A stretch of 46,775 nucleotides of DNA from Clostridium sp. 26_22 (GCA_001916005.1 MNRP01000046.1:1-46775); one strand, 5' to 3'; shown: positions 29,401-35,310, numbered from the stretch's first letter. Notes: generated by a model not told the origin, from the letters alone. Numbers and translations are program-made.

Positions 29401-29901
29401 ACCTTCTCCATCTTTTAAAGCATTTATTTGATTATTTATGTTGTTTATATTATTCTTAACATCAGTTTTTGTACTAGTCATATTAAGTTTAACGTTATTA
29501 TTATTTGATACAGAAATTCTAGAATTTTTAACATTATTCAATATACCGCTTGCTAATTCTTTTGCTTTAGTTTTTGCAGTATTTTGTGCATCATTTATTC
29601 CCATACTGTATGAAGTGTCTATTACCATAGCAACTTGTGTTTCAAAGTTTTCTTGCATTATGTTTTTTAATTCTACTTCATAGTTTAATTCTTTTGAATC
29701 AAAATACTGTTGATTAGCTGGTTTTACAATCTTTTCTGTTATTTGCATTTCTTCGTTTTTGCTTGTTGCACTTTCATTTACAACATCAATAACATAATGA
29801 TTGTCATTTGCTGAATATATTCCTTTCACTAAAATTCCTAAAATTGTTATAACTGAAATCGCTATAGCAATTATTTTCAAAAATGTTTTACGTTTTTCCA
29901 T
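17494..29901 (-). CDS. Giant dockerin-bearing surface adhesin (vWA plus about 25 Cna-B/SpaA-like repeats)
   Basis: 4135 residues. An N-terminal signal or membrane segment (6-31) is followed by a von Willebrand A domain (about 88-270) with the metal-site motif DTSYS (95-99), a GSDSNIG loop and FTDST. From about 390 to 3880 there are roughly 25 units of 95-180 residues. Each opens with a strand of the type FxLxxxxxDxxxxxxLxGxxYxV and closes with a strand such as YTIKEVxPxxGY, as in Cna-B/SpaA/prealbumin-like pilin folds. An InlB-type repeat (about 3920-3975, TFEGWATLPNGT), an X-like module and a dockerin (DVNGNGSLDGSD, DVNLDGKIRPSD) end the protein. It has no LPXTG: attachment must go through the dockerin. 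It is the probable tip or fibre of the assembly. AAAGGAGA precedes the ATG. Confidence 0.93.
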   Translation of the reverse strand: MEKRKTFLKIIAIAISVITILGILVKGIYSANDNHYVIDVVNESATSKNEEMQITEKIVKPANQQYFDSKELNYEVELKNIMQENFETQVAMVIDTSYSMGINDAQNTAKTKAKELASGILNNVKNSRISVSNNNNVKLNMTSTKTDVKNNINNINNQINALKDGEGSDSNIGLDNAYKTFTTPLDSKNTVNKYIIVFTDSTDEVSEKMKQLMENDKNLQIISILVDMTSTSYINNGVATAGEVYVLPSEVSAEEITNAKVLDFDLIYDELNKTIRNVEVNNVFSDEILNYFDISDFKTTKGTVEKTENGYTWNVEEMKFSQTEKLTFKVTLKSNVDIDAGVIFNELYTNKTQNIKYNTYKNSTDKKQLEGTDARENTESTVIKICQGYDLKIKAVNEANNKLAVDGATVKVEGKNEAGEVVCDITKQTDNDGYITITASDARALRGDGTITYTVSPTEVKTGYISTDPITFDITNNKTTRKLVFDNHESNVNGTVNEEKRSVEVIMPINAQRIDFEIKSVENGNDQTTVSDCEFELIQPKLNNKYEMDVLAGKTDENGILHFSPTVMTKDGTYNYILRQVSAPDMYEVTNLTLIEITYKDGIITKISKQFNPNIDTEVCTDKENHVLITVKDESLKTNPFNLQINLSDDKDGTKLEGVTYLVSTTNSNNQVRNEYVTTNEDGQINTKIYGSGNLNIKITEQSPKVGYVADTVSKNLTIDRNNNIITIWYKTENLNVEQSTSQEDIIVNLTSTKKNKQNIVRVSLVDADENDVDVGKNVIYYLKDTETEIQYGPAVSDKNGELSFTIENKEEGQHRYSLIVDKSSVPKEYDVEQVADHIGFNLVFDGEGYIVDENVIDNQTIIKDYYSKVTNETSMEYTCFITVGYKLIEDNTVDFRVQLNDKDDTRKALEGAKYNINIEWDINGVTRTKTIKERQTNTSGNLSTRIVKADQVRIYVQQVGASAGYTIDTTTQEIYLSFRNNGLTNITSQSPYDRGQTNVNEPNQGAYINGGSTIVYQHLNKKRTAEDTYLNLTINKLDTNGAYVDGVLVNIKSNILKDKTDGALNDKKTTGEKGSAGTIAYDYKSYLEDKTHNDYIRVPNIGKEGAENDEIIYDLEISELSRKNNDPSQDTVKNGTTVKLRLIFREKDNRILLTNVETIYGNRLVKSKTFSSAGDNSEGRAEEDSLGVYLANITLDLYTNYDEVGNLALDLKKQNNTGNELTGAEYDIKVVNPDTTVVRKHVKVDNGDENSAIELTGLSVNVGSLIYITETTAPIGYGVNTNAETLEVKQITDDGEVVLEQIDQAYSANRLKLEKQQSTTTSAGTTKSNYLVTLTDYSLDKFEFNINAVDSTTLNGINGYGFKVESSLGAQKTVITDSNGNGLVNVGGNIENSTITYTITSNKVADYYKPFKNTIKVNVVFDVSGNVDIDSTMNAQTDANYGRIWSIKNLETSGKINIQILLDHQDPLVVNVETVDKITNAVLRDTEYKITDSQELPGTGKETIQVGYCLENGVKTYKLIQTKINNSYAKMSDKTFKVTYTNEKVTDVTLDSDRDDDTITITGNKAIKIRIYVEPKVPFEITNLYYFENSTKLQGANFEVTEVSGGDRGTGTTDANGITGIYSGILGTNQELIYKVKQTSGASSYATVEEFYIKVKYNENREITEAKLVDNNGNDVEENRFVTVSYAKTSTASTYNGNTKGIVKIQVLNYPEFKMNIENVDRRDGTTQIAGTEYSVSSKYTTSENQEVSFTSTSGVITNTDGMGIAHLDKTKDNTVVTYTIKEVKPAIGYQTLGKDIDVIVTYDENGYVNNVTLKDKDNVSQIASVSKSETMTSDVDKFQVNVQLKNNPILKFNLTAEDSVNHNTKIKDIGFQIVSKYAENVYSNSSATNKVNQTQTPETSYTDINGYTASYLDRTLENKDMYYTIKEVQKSAGYNWQEKDIIIKVTYDNDGKISAITPTQGGELINITSFDKDNFEINMEIYNEEIKEFGIHLTAVDTYNVNKKLNGMSVEAFLTDSTIPTDYVSDGKYELVGDKALLTGADRDNNGTPDISYGEDYESMGQYTKGAGTRTLRLVIKNNSKQTKQSGYYLDSYDGSNSGNNVGYYTGTHYNQDAKYQTVAYQCLINVTFDDEGKITDARLNTGLNTYIGWLVDGRYVQIDENNLIDHTNYKLNITLKFFPMFDLKLNAMDNYTFQSEVDENGKPISLDGAKYTVSTERKNNTREEDEFVKAGYIGRGNTYGNGHIVDGSIYEDTNELFVPIEKNYTRLFYVYEQSEPKNYQKYVDRHITKENQKLVAIISVKFDENGEIDYNNSIVRKIDDNIIKPYMNESGNASLSANNIKEYNYYYNKDSSNRNIDFYIGYALTTKISVKAVDDISNNPIANIRLYPFTNNAYVSNTSYEYNTVSFRDTNSDGKASWNYWGAATNDNVNKYIIASSRIGNNYNGYFFPSDMANTGLGGSGNESDYYTELDITYDSNGRISNVQSLKADLWGDDNVANISWDSATGNVYINMLYSRKLQVTLNKVDYYDNTINNLSAGFNVTSNKGLQTSINAKQMTVLGKVYKDTTVKYTLSETRLPEGYYPISKPIDYYITFNDKGNFSKNNVKSDSDYFEPVNTVEDTQKINKTTPDLTINIKNKPSFNLDLQVIDKFYKSYGLKDAYLKVTSSKGDVAAGNPQTDSRGYANVIAGPVYPNETVSYYIEQTNTIDEYYANTTKIELQVKYNEAGKIEDYKIIKGNDVINNFDSSNFMNTREISMQIMNMPKDIKMGIYKYDKTTNSAMAGVSFEITKTDINSGKSTVTDIVTETNGVVITSIDTFNTSLSGKTIKYTIHEKETPTSYRSMEDVVFIIRYNADGSIASCNQVANNNGILNTKTQLEIATNGNIKIINGQRVHFKATIPNDNAYNLIIKDEDINYAGLGIERTQYDVSINGESYSAEQTNENGITTIEDLTQSGEITINIAERQIGEGYKSDINNKVSIKLQKGVDIYSLNLDSESEGYVDDKNATTTNAIVKVDETYGNIEVTFKNETKTTLTVLKQDINSKVGLKDTEFEVIAQQVDNNGAEIGEAITLTTDENKTTDKNGMLSFELGVAPQSQIWKYTFKEINPPEGYNPIVDLTMTVTFDQYGRISNQVSSKQSRLNAVMEDNYYNCHNIYAIIYNGDVSPAYTVKVVTEDAETGKRINGSSIYMNITDATTGNLITVEPKTGASASNGSISQTSNLGIDGKNYTDEQINAEDSNAPVIVERGLTYIDNIDYEGTINIEISQKGTAKGYVYGSQHTDGNIQISTKYVPQLDDDPTAEFTVVQNDGFNVIVDNSNRTITIKILNESQVVFDITTTEKASKQETERVIKGVNYNITAEIQTATDSILTDIDVTTPLSDENGQTIANVGKAYAGKTIVYTIHQNTPEKYKAIEDIQIEVKYDSNGYIKYYELLSSQDNASISIEKTKDRTITINVYNTKMLNGYTVYVEKHAMDTEIDEEAYNRVLAGAKYKITVNQEEAGIEYTTWTDVTDEDGIIRGLTFNGYGYITITLEELEAPDGFAIDTLRQIRLYRDANTGKIEEISGDVNFTTNEDYTEVYLKPVDVQADDKFTLIVNKYSTASNKRITEDQAEFRAELQKENEEGQIIYKNTIENIFTDKNGKAIMDNIDMPTETGKYKLILTEIEAPKGYEKLAEPVELEVTFERDSAGKIIISTVSEDEEHNVTISKITKQLIGLNVGNDVDDKIQEDEYSLDFTKVDGNTNEAIPQTAIYKVALPDDYNTSVYTETSETKLGPGKLDYCYIEQDKDYKVRLTHMKLPSKPGTYTYVIKEIVAPEGYAKIDEELTLTLEFVRHEEDGKLYIADATSSNDKYLRINTQTPSETNVRFSVDVINYPAEQNKFTIHYDANDNGEGTVVPEDQIKDKDVDIALSTTEPTRTGYTFEGWATLPNGTVAQFKPGDTFTLNQDITLYAIWEEALYLKSDKYKISNENDYATDTNSNEYVNGDKYIFGIKPAIGAMKNSEENKGTNLEELKNHITTNADKIEVIKQDNTILENGDLIGTGMKIVLTKGNQKIEIIAIVLGDVNGNGSLDGSDKTNASNFISKDDSIRFDTIEKRLSLDVNLDGKIRPSDLTVLRQGLANDDNSGMGV

Positions 29902-29940
29902 TTTGCTTTCTCCTTTGATTTATATATATATATTACTTTT

Positions 29941-29968
29941 AGTTTAACAAATTTATTTTTTATTTCAA
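29941..29968 (-). promoter_or_regulatory. Promoter of the giant adhesin gene
   Basis: On the minus strand, TTGAAA (29968-29963), a 16-bp spacer and TAAACT (29946-29941) with the extended form TGTTAAACT. A leader of about 35 nt precedes the start codon. Confidence 0.65.
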
Positions 29969-30045
29969 GATGCACTTTTTTCCATTTGTTTTTTTATGTC
30001 CAAATACGCTTACGGAAGTCATATTTCTAGTTTTTTTGTTAATTC

Positions 30046-30074
30046 TTGACATTTTTATTAAACTTTTGTAACAA
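30046..30074 (+). promoter_or_regulatory. Possible plus-strand promoter in the 29902-30155 gap
   Basis: A perfect TTGACA (30046-30051), a 17-bp spacer and a weak TAACAA (30069-30074). No gene follows on this strand; transcription would end at the bidirectional terminator at 30122-30162. The rest of the gap holds the adhesin promoter and AT-rich sequence. Confidence 0.3.
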
Positions 30075-30121
30075 TCATATTATTTTTTTCTTTTTTTCTT
30101 ACGGCATGCTGAATTTATGGC

Positions 30122-30162
30122 AAAATAAAAAATCCAGCATTTTCTGCTAGATTTTTTATTTT
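30122..30162. terminator. Terminator of the DUF881 gene, bidirectional
   Basis: A long stem (AAAATAAAAAATC, one mismatch, AGCA with TGCT, then GATTTTTTATTTT) and a 5-nt loop, with A/T flanks giving T-runs on either strand. It overlaps the DUF881 stop codon. Confidence 0.85.
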
Positions 30163-31121
30163 ATGTATTTTTGTAATAATTTATTTTGTCCTCTCGAAAC
30201 AGTATATTCATCTATTTTTAAATAAGTTTTATATTTTTCCTCTATATTTTTTCCACTTCTTCTTAACTTAGATATTGTTGAATTTTCTAAATTCATTGTT
30301 TCTCTTAATTTGCTTATATTTCCTGTTGCTTTTATAACATATGGTGAACTAACACAATTACTATCTACTAAGATATATTCCTTGTTAATATCCATAAGGT
30401 CTGTCATATTAACAATTCTGTTATCATTTATTGATATTGCCTCTGCTCCAACTGAATTCAAGTCATTTATTAATTGTAATAATGTAATTGCTGTTATATC
30501 ACTAGTTTTAGATGTATCAATTGTAATTTCAACTCCTGAGCCTGAAACACTTAAATTTCCAATTAATTTATCTATCTTTTTTAATTTTTTAACGCTATTT
30601 CTTTCATTTACAACATTTTGCATTATTGTTTTATTTGTTTTTGATATTTCCAAATCTTCACTTTTTTGTACATCTACTTGTATTCCATCTTTGATTAGTG
30701 TTGCTACATAGCCTTTATTTCTTGTAATAGCTCCATAAATTGTTTGACTATCTCCTATAGCTTTTATAACAAACGGATTTCCTATTTTTACTCCATCTAT
30801 TAATATTACACTTCCATCACAATAAACATATGTATTACTTACAATTCTTTGTCCATTTACAGATATTGCCTCTGCTCCAGCATTTTTTAATTCATCTAAT
30901 AATATAACTATATCTTCTTGATGAATCAAATCATTTCCATCATTTATATTTATTATAATTCCTTCTCCATGCACATCTGTAGTTCCTAGTAATACTTCTT
31001 TATTTGATATTTGTTCTTCTATATTTGGTGTATTAAAATTTATATATACATTTTCTGCAATTATTATTAATATTGATATAATTAGTAATATTAATATGTT
31101 TCGTTTTTCCTTTGTTTTCAT
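30156..31121 (-). CDS. Membrane-anchored protein with two tandem DUF881 (YlxW/YlxX-like) domains
   Basis: 321 residues. One N-terminal membrane segment (8-27) anchors an extracytoplasmic part. The DUF881 core appears twice: residues about 48-150 (LLDELKNAGAEAISVNGQRI, then NPFVIKAIGD) and about 190-300 (LINDLNSVGAEAISINDNRI, then SPYVIKATGN). Each copy starts with a beta strand of the type GxGxxIxI (HGEGIIININDG; GSGVEITIDTS). DUF881 proteins are found near cell-division and sporulation genes in Firmicutes, but their biochemical role is unknown. The duplication in one chain is unusual. The gene lies 68 bp downstream of comEA on the same strand and may be co-transcribed with it. Confidence 0.85.
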   Translation of the reverse strand: MKTKEKRNILILLIISILIIIAENVYINFNTPNIEEQISNKEVLLGTTDVHGEGIIININDGNDLIHQEDIVILLDELKNAGAEAISVNGQRIVSNTYVYCDGSVILIDGVKIGNPFVIKAIGDSQTIYGAITRNKGYVATLIKDGIQVDVQKSEDLEISKTNKTIMQNVVNERNSVKKLKKIDKLIGNLSVSGSGVEITIDTSKTSDITAITLLQLINDLNSVGAEAISINDNRIVNMTDLMDINKEYILVDSNCVSSPYVIKATGNISKLRETMNLENSTISKLRRSGKNIEEKYKTYLKIDEYTVSRGQNKLLQKYIK

Positions 31122-31189
31122 ATTTTTCCTCTTCTCTATTTGTATTCACATCAATTATATTGTATATTATTTTACTTTAATTATCAAGC

Positions 31190-31822
31190 TTATATTTTAA
31201 TAAATTCTTTTATTTTATTAAATTTATTTTCACCTATTCCATTAACATTTTTTATATCTTCTATTTTATTAAATTTTCCTTTTTCTTTTCTATAGTTTAT
31301 TATTTTTAATGCTGTTGATGGCCCAATTCCTGGTAAGGTTTCTAATTCTGTTTGTGTTGCACTGTTTATATTAACTTTTGAAGTTTTTGCATTATTGGAT
31401 GAATTTAAATTTTCTTTTGTAATATAGCTTTCTGTATTATTACTAGCCTCATTTGTACTCTCATTTTTTGATGGTATATTTATTTTCATTCCATCTTCTA
31501 ATACATATGCTAAATTTATTTGTTTTAAATCAGCATCTTCTTTTAATCCTCCTGCCATTTTTACAGCATCTGCTATTCTAGAATTTTCTTCTAATTCGTA
31601 AATTCCTTCATTACAGATTGCTCCTGTTATATGTATTACTATTTTTTCTTGATTATTATTTTCTTCTGTAGTATTTTCTGTTTGATTATTGATTATAATA
31701 TCTTGGCTTATATTTTCTAAATTTTCTTTATTCTTATTTTGTGTGAAATAGTTAAAAATTCCATATATCATGCCACTTATTATAATTATTATAAATATTA
31801 TTTTTTTATTTATTTTTTGCAT
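31190..31822 (-). CDS. comEA: ComEA-family DNA-uptake protein
   Basis: 210 residues. A membrane segment (6-24) is followed by a linker, an SLBB domain (about 62-118: IVIHITGAICNEGIYELEE, IADAVKMAGG, LEDGMKINIP), a Ser/Asn/Thr linker, and a C-terminal pair of helix-hairpin-helix motifs (about 150-210: VNINSATQTELETLPGIG, NVNGIGENKFNKI). This is the normal ComEA layout; the protein binds double-stranded DNA at the outer face of the membrane and feeds it to the ComEC channel. comEC is not in the window. AGGAGG precedes the ATG. It diverges from dacF. Confidence 0.92.
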   Translation of the reverse strand: MQKINKKIIFIIIIISGMIYGIFNYFTQNKNKENLENISQDIIINNQTENTTEENNNQEKIVIHITGAICNEGIYELEENSRIADAVKMAGGLKEDADLKQINLAYVLEDGMKINIPSKNESTNEASNNTESYITKENLNSSNNAKTSKVNINSATQTELETLPGIGPSTALKIINYRKEKGKFNKIEDIKNVNGIGENKFNKIKEFIKI

Positions 31823-31840
31823 ATTTTTCCTCCTTTTATA

Positions 31841-31869
31841 TTGAAATTTAATTTAAAATAATATAATAT
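31841..31869 (+). promoter_or_regulatory. Promoter of dacF
   Basis: TTGAAA (31841-31846), a 17-bp spacer and TAATAT (31864-31869); a TATAAT also lies at 31862-31867 with a shorter spacer. Confidence 0.6.
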
Positions 31870-31905
31870 ATAGTATATAATTTTTTAAATAATGGAGATA
31901 TAAAA

Positions 31906-33186
31906 ATGAAACTAAAGAAATTACTTTTAACACTAATTGTACTAATACTTTTACTTCCATATCAACAAATAAATGCAGAATCAGAGTCTCCAGATATAAC
32001 AGCAGGAGCTGCTCTTTTAATGGACAGTAAAACTAGTAAAATTTTGTATTCAAAAAACGAAAATGAAAAAATGTATCCAGCAAGCACTACCAAAATTATG
32101 ACAGCCATCTTAACAATAGAAAATTGTAATTTAGATGATATTGTAACAGTTCCATATGATGCAATAGCTACAATTCCATCTGGTTATTCAATAGCTGCTT
32201 TGCAAGCTGGTGAACAACTTACAGTAAATCAATTATTACAATTAATGATGGTACATTCAGCTAATGATGCAGCAAATGTTTTAGCTTTTCATGTTGCTGG
32301 TTCACTAGAAAGTTTTGCAACTATGATGAATACTAAAGTTGCAGAATTAGGCTTAGAGCATACTCACTTTTTGAACCCAAGTGGAATGCATAATGAAGAC
32401 CATTATACAACAGCTTATGATTTAGCTAAATTGATGCAATATTGTATGAAGAATTCAACTTTTAGAACAATCGCAGGTTTAAAATTTTGTACAGTACCAG
32501 CAACAAATAAATATGGAGAAAGAATTTTCACTTCCACAAATGAACTTTTGACATTAGTTGATAATAGAAATGTTGCTAGTAATTATTATTATAAATATGC
32601 AATTGCCGGTAAAACAGGTTATACAACAGAAGCTAAAAATTGTTTAGTTTCAGTTTCTAATAAAGATGGCTTTGAATTAATTTCTGTTATTCTTTCTGTT
32701 GGTTTATACCCTAATAATATAAGTGGAAAATTTGTTGAGACAAAATCATTATTTAACTACGGATACGACAATTACACGCTTCGTAAGCTTAGAGAAAAAG
32801 ATGCTATTGCAACTCAAGTTGAAGTTGGGAATGGTACAAAAGAAACTAAAAATTTAGACTTATTAATTTCTGATGATATAACTGCTACAATTAAACAATC
32901 TGATTTTAATACTGAATTTGAACCTGAAATACAAATTAATGAAAATTTACGTGCTCCTATAGCACAAGGTGAAGTTTTAGGAAAAATAACATATAACATT
33001 GATGGAATTTCATACTCAGCTGATTTAAAAGCCTCTCATAATGTAGAAAAATCTGGTTTTATCACACTTTTAATTCAAATCATTATGGCTGTTTTAATAT
33101 TATTCTTGTTATATAAATTGTTATTTGATGGAAAAAATAAAAGAAAAAAATATAATAAAAAATATAGAAATTATTATTATAGATAA
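31906..33186 (+). CDS. dacF: D-alanyl-D-alanine carboxypeptidase (DacF/PBP5-type, class C low-mass PBP)
   Basis: 426 residues. The signal peptide (1-24, ending INA-ES) directs export. The three serine-peptidase S11 motifs are intact: S60-T-T-K63 in PASTTKIMTA, S118-A-N120 in VHSANDAANVL, and K236-T-G238 in AGKTGYT. The enzyme removes the last D-Ala from peptidoglycan stem peptides outside the membrane. The PBP5 C-terminal domain follows (about 285-385). The chain ends in a strong transmembrane helix (about 385-408) and a very basic tail rather than the amphipathic anchor of E. coli PBP5. GGAG precedes the ATG. A terminator follows directly. Confidence 0.94.
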   Translation: MKLKKLLLTLIVLILLLPYQQINAESESPDITAGAALLMDSKTSKILYSKNENEKMYPASTTKIMTAILTIENCNLDDIVTVPYDAIATIPSGYSIAALQAGEQLTVNQLLQLMMVHSANDAANVLAFHVAGSLESFATMMNTKVAELGLEHTHFLNPSGMHNEDHYTTAYDLAKLMQYCMKNSTFRTIAGLKFCTVPATNKYGERIFTSTNELLTLVDNRNVASNYYYKYAIAGKTGYTTEAKNCLVSVSNKDGFELISVILSVGLYPNNISGKFVETKSLFNYGYDNYTLRKLREKDAIATQVEVGNGTKETKNLDLLISDDITATIKQSDFNTEFEPEIQINENLRAPIAQGEVLGKITYNIDGISYSADLKASHNVEKSGFITLLIQIIMAVLILFLLYKLLFDGKNKRKKYNKKYRNYYYR

Positions 33187-33197
33187 ATTTATAGATA

Positions 33198-33230
33198 TAG
33201 GCAGATATTAAATATCTGCCTATTTTTTAT
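33198..33230 (+). terminator. Terminator of dacF
   Basis: A 10-bp perfect stem, TAGGCAGATA (33198-33207) with TATCTGCCTA (33213-33222), then TTTTTTATT on the plus strand. Confidence 0.9.
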
Positions 33231-34609
33231 TCAAAATCTTCTCCAATTACTATAGTTACATCTACTTGACTTGATGCTTGTTTATTTGTTGAAATACTTC
33301 CTGCATTAAGAACTTGTTTTATATTTTTTAGTTGTTCATCTGTTGCATTCTTTTTATTTGTTATTACTGTTTTTGAAATTGTAGATGTTTTACCAGTTTT
33401 CTTTACTGTAAAACCTTCTTCTTCCAATTTCGTTTTAGCTTCTTCTAGTTTTGAAGTATTACCACTTCCATTTATTAATTCTATTTTTAATTCATCATCA
33501 TTTACTGTTGTTGTACTGCTAATAGAATTACTTGTAGTATTTAAGCTATTTGTAATTGTATTGTCTTCTGATTCTTCTTCTGTACTATCTCCATAGAACA
33601 TAGATTGTATTAATTCAGTTGATAATTTTTTATTTATTACAAAAATACTTACATTATTTGTATCTTTCATATCTGGTGTTGTTCCTGGTAATGTAGCAGT
33701 TTGTAAATTATCTGTGTTGAATTCTACTGCATATGGTATATAGTCTTTTATGTATGAAAGTTCTAAATTTGTTTCAACATTTTTATGAGCTATTTCTAAT
33801 ATTTCTCCAAGTTTAAATATATTTCCTGGTTTTAAAGTTTGTTTTAATAATGCTGAAATAAAATCTCTTTGAGTTCTCATTCTTCCAAAATCATCATTAC
33901 CATATTCAGATGGATATGTTGACATTTGACCAGTAATTTTATCTGGATTACTATGTCTAAATCTTAAAACTTGCTCTGCTTTTTCTCCATCTAATTTTTG
34001 TGTTCCAGCCTTTAAGTCTATATGTAAATCTTGTGTTGGATCATCATATTTCATATCTATTGGAACATTAAATTCTACTCCTCCAATAGCATCTACTAAT
34101 TGTATTAATGCTTCTGTTTTTACAATTACATAATATTTTATATCCAGCCCTGTTATTTCATTTACTGCTTTTAATGTTTTTTCAGGTGTTTTCTCTATAT
34201 TATATAATGCATTTATTTTTAATGAAGCAGTTGCCTTTGCTGTGTTTTTACCTGTATAAGAGTCTCTTGGGATTGATAATAAATTTGCTTTTTGTGTATT
34301 TGGATTATAAGATGCTACCATTATTGTATCTGTTAGTTCAGAATCTAAATCTGTGCTTACCCCTAATATTAATACTTTTATTTCTGACAAATTCTTTTTA
34401 GTGTTTTCATCATGTCCTACTACTGTTGCAAGCATTCCACTTAGACCCCATCCATTTTTATATGTTCTATATGTGAACCATGCTATTCCTAATAATAGCA
34501 CTATTAAAATACCTATTAATATTTTTTTACCTGTTGATTTTTTGGCTTTTGTTTTTCTTCTATTTCTATTATTTCTTTTTTCTTGACGTTTATTATTCAA
34601 AATAATCAC
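33227..34609 (-). CDS. LytR-CpsA-Psr (LCP) family cell-wall ligase with LytR_C domain
   Basis: 460 residues. A very basic N-terminus (2-28) precedes one membrane helix (29-47). The extracellular LCP domain (about 75-300) has the expected landmarks: DTIMVASYNPNTQKANLLSIPRDS, the acidic and Arg residues that bind the polyprenyl diphosphate, LRFRHSNPD and DFGRMRTQRDFI. A Ser/Thr/Asn linker leads to a C-terminal LytR_C domain (about 370-458, IELINGSGNTSKLEEAKTKL). LCP enzymes transfer glycopolymers from undecaprenyl lipid to peptidoglycan. It is the last gene of a minus-strand run after cvpA, with a terminator in between, so it may have its own promoter. Confidence 0.92.
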   Translation of the reverse strand: MIILNNKRQEKRNNRNRRKTKAKKSTGKKILIGILIVLLLGIAWFTYRTYKNGWGLSGMLATVVGHDENTKKNLSEIKVLILGVSTDLDSELTDTIMVASYNPNTQKANLLSIPRDSYTGKNTAKATASLKINALYNIEKTPEKTLKAVNEITGLDIKYYVIVKTEALIQLVDAIGGVEFNVPIDMKYDDPTQDLHIDLKAGTQKLDGEKAEQVLRFRHSNPDKITGQMSTYPSEYGNDDFGRMRTQRDFISALLKQTLKPGNIFKLGEILEIAHKNVETNLELSYIKDYIPYAVEFNTDNLQTATLPGTTPDMKDTNNVSIFVINKKLSTELIQSMFYGDSTEEESEDNTITNSLNTTSNSISSTTTVNDDELKIELINGSGNTSKLEEAKTKLEEEGFTVKKTGKTSTISKTVITNKKNATDEQLKNIKQVLNAGSISTNKQASSQVDVTIVIGEDFE

Positions 34610-34649
34610 TCCTAATTTTTTATAGCCTTAGTATAGCAAAAAAAATAAA

Positions 34650-34674
34650 AAAACGCAATAAATTTGCGCTTTTT
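34650..34674 (-). terminator. Terminator after cvpA
   Basis: On the minus strand, a GCGCAA/TTGCG stem (34654-34668) followed by a T-run. The stem is short (5-6 bp). Confidence 0.65.
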
Positions 34675-35297
34675 TATTTAATTTTTACAATACTTCCATA
34701 AACCTCTTTAAGCAAATATGTACTCTCAACATTCTTACTCAAAGAACCATTTGGATTTAATTTTGCAATAGTACCAATTACTAAAATTAAAACAAGAGAA
34801 ATTATAGCTCCTCTGACTAATCCATATAAAAAACCGCCAACTTCATTAAATTGTTTTAATATTGGTAAACTTGCAACAGCATTCGCAAGTGATATAACTA
34901 TAGAAAGAACTATTTTGCTTACTATAAATAATATCAATGCAGTTGCTACATAAACAACGTTAACCGCTATATTTCTGGCTTGCTCTGGTAGCACTTCTTC
35001 TTTAACTTGTGAAACTGCATTATCACTAGCATCTTGTATATATTTATTATCTGATATTTTTGAATTTTCATCTATAACATTAGTTGTTTTTTCTAATATT
35101 GTATTTTCTATTTTCTCATCAATACTTGTATTTTTTATAACTATATTTCCTACAGGTTTATAAATTATTAATGTTATCACAATTGCAATTATTCCTGCAA
35201 ATAACTTTGCTCCTAATTCAACTAAACCTTTTTTATATCCTAAAAATGCAGAAAGCGCTACTATTAATACTAAAATTATATCTATTACAATTCCCAT
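34674..35297 (-). CDS. CvpA-family membrane protein
   Basis: 207 residues with four hydrophobic segments (about 2-20, 27-47, 108-130 and 155-178). The opening GIVIDIILVLIVALSAFLGYKKGLVE and the late motif VGGFLYGLVRGAI are the CvpA family signatures. Family members act at the membrane and affect colicin V export, cell envelope stress or division, depending on the organism; the molecular function is unsettled. AAGGGGGAG precedes the ATG. It begins 13 bp after the end of the upstream propeller-like gene, so the two form an operon. Confidence 0.87.
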   Translation of the reverse strand: MGIVIDIILVLIVALSAFLGYKKGLVELGAKLFAGIIAIVITLIIYKPVGNIVIKNTSIDEKIENTILEKTTNVIDENSKISDNKYIQDASDNAVSQVKEEVLPEQARNIAVNVVYVATALILFIVSKIVLSIVISLANAVASLPILKQFNEVGGFLYGLVRGAIISLVLILVIGTIAKLNPNGSLSKNVESTYLLKEVYGSIVKIK

Positions 35298-35310
35298 ATT
35301 TTACTCCCCC

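Noticed and set aside
10054..29901. A classical cellulosome scaffold locus
   Set aside because: No glycoside hydrolase, esterase or carbohydrate-binding module is seen, and the dockerin proteins are adhesin-like.
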